Source of the DNA: Planctomycetaceae bacterium UBA6163
Lineage (GTDB): Bacteria; Planctomycetota; Planctomycetia; Pirellulales; Pirellulaceae
Length of the DNA: 5,487 bases
Direction of reading: 5' to 3'
NCBI GenBank assembly: GCA_002428205.1
Contig: DIUH01000422.1
Location: 1,747-7,233, forward strand
Shown: positions 5,317 to 5,487 of the stretch, piece after piece
Position numbering within the stretch: the stretch's first letter is position 1
How the letters are laid out: every line of letters begins with the position of its first letter
Translations under genes and position numbers: made by a program
Notes under the pieces: model-generated
Told to the model about the DNA's origin: nothing
The model's database searches: none
The model's input: the letters and a program-made list of their open reading frames with translations, nothing else

Positions 5317-5487
5317 GCTACGGCATCTACGGTCGCTGCTCCGCGACTCCCTCCGTGCCTACGCTCGCTTTCGCCTGACCCGGCTCCGCCGCTGTCTGGA
5401 TGGACGGACTCAGGGCCAAGTGGAAGCCGCCGCTCGTGCCACGGGACGACGGAGTGCCCGGGTCGCGGGACGCCGTCCGGCTATCCG
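5317..5487. other. GC-rich tail without a clear gene
   Basis: This segment is markedly more GC-rich than the preceding 5061-5290. Frames are open on both strands: a + frame from a GTG near 5315 to the window end (Arg/Leu-rich), and a minus frame from the window edge to a TAG near 5329. Neither shows a recognisable domain, and openness on both strands is expected from the composition. It has the look of a dispersed intergenic repeat or the edge of a gene lying beyond the window. Confidence 0.35.

Noticed and set aside
5026..5318. CRISPR array or integron attC sites
   Set aside because: Only two units, repeats are 141 bp with conserved interior rather than variable spacers, and the GTTRRRY/RYYYAAC core sites of attC are not found at the expected places.

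Overview
The window looks like a chromosomal segment from a bacterium of the phylum Planctomycetota, probably a marine Pirellulaceae (Rhodopirellula-like) organism. This rests on overall style only: GC-rich metabolic genes without Shine-Dalgarno sequences, a short uncharacterised protein of a type I associate with that group, long gene-poor stretches full of palindromes, and relics of phage and insertion-sequence genes. No marker gene is present, so the assignment is an inference.

Positions 1-405 hold no convincing gene, but contain two small hairpins. Positions 406-3200 carry the only well-preserved multigene unit, a three-gene cluster on the + strand. First comes a HisD-superfamily zinc/NAD dehydrogenase that resembles sulfopropanediol 3-dehydrogenase (HpsN) more than biosynthetic histidinol dehydrogenase. 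Next, after 72 bp, is a YjlB-type cupin. Last is an alpha/beta hydrolase whose ATG overlaps the cupin stop codon. The arrangement suggests one transcript and a small catabolic or modifying pathway acting on a polar hydroxylated compound; the substrate is not determined by the sequence.

From 3201 to the end the window is a decayed accessory region. A 58-codon remnant resembling the C-terminus of a GpA-type phage terminase large subunit (3259-3435) lies directly behind the operon. One intact small gene of unknown function reads on the minus strand (3499-3903), with a candidate terminator and weak promoter just upstream. Positions 4021-4689 show only unconvincing overlapping frames. A frameshifted transposase start with a well-placed AGGAGG lies at 4690-4869 on the minus strand.

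The most structured noncoding signal is at 5035-5316: two head-to-tail copies of a 141-bp, non-coding, MITE-like unit with 26-bp terminal inverted repeats. Their abutting ends form a 52-bp near-perfect palindrome. A GC-rich tail (5317-5487) follows, without a clear gene.
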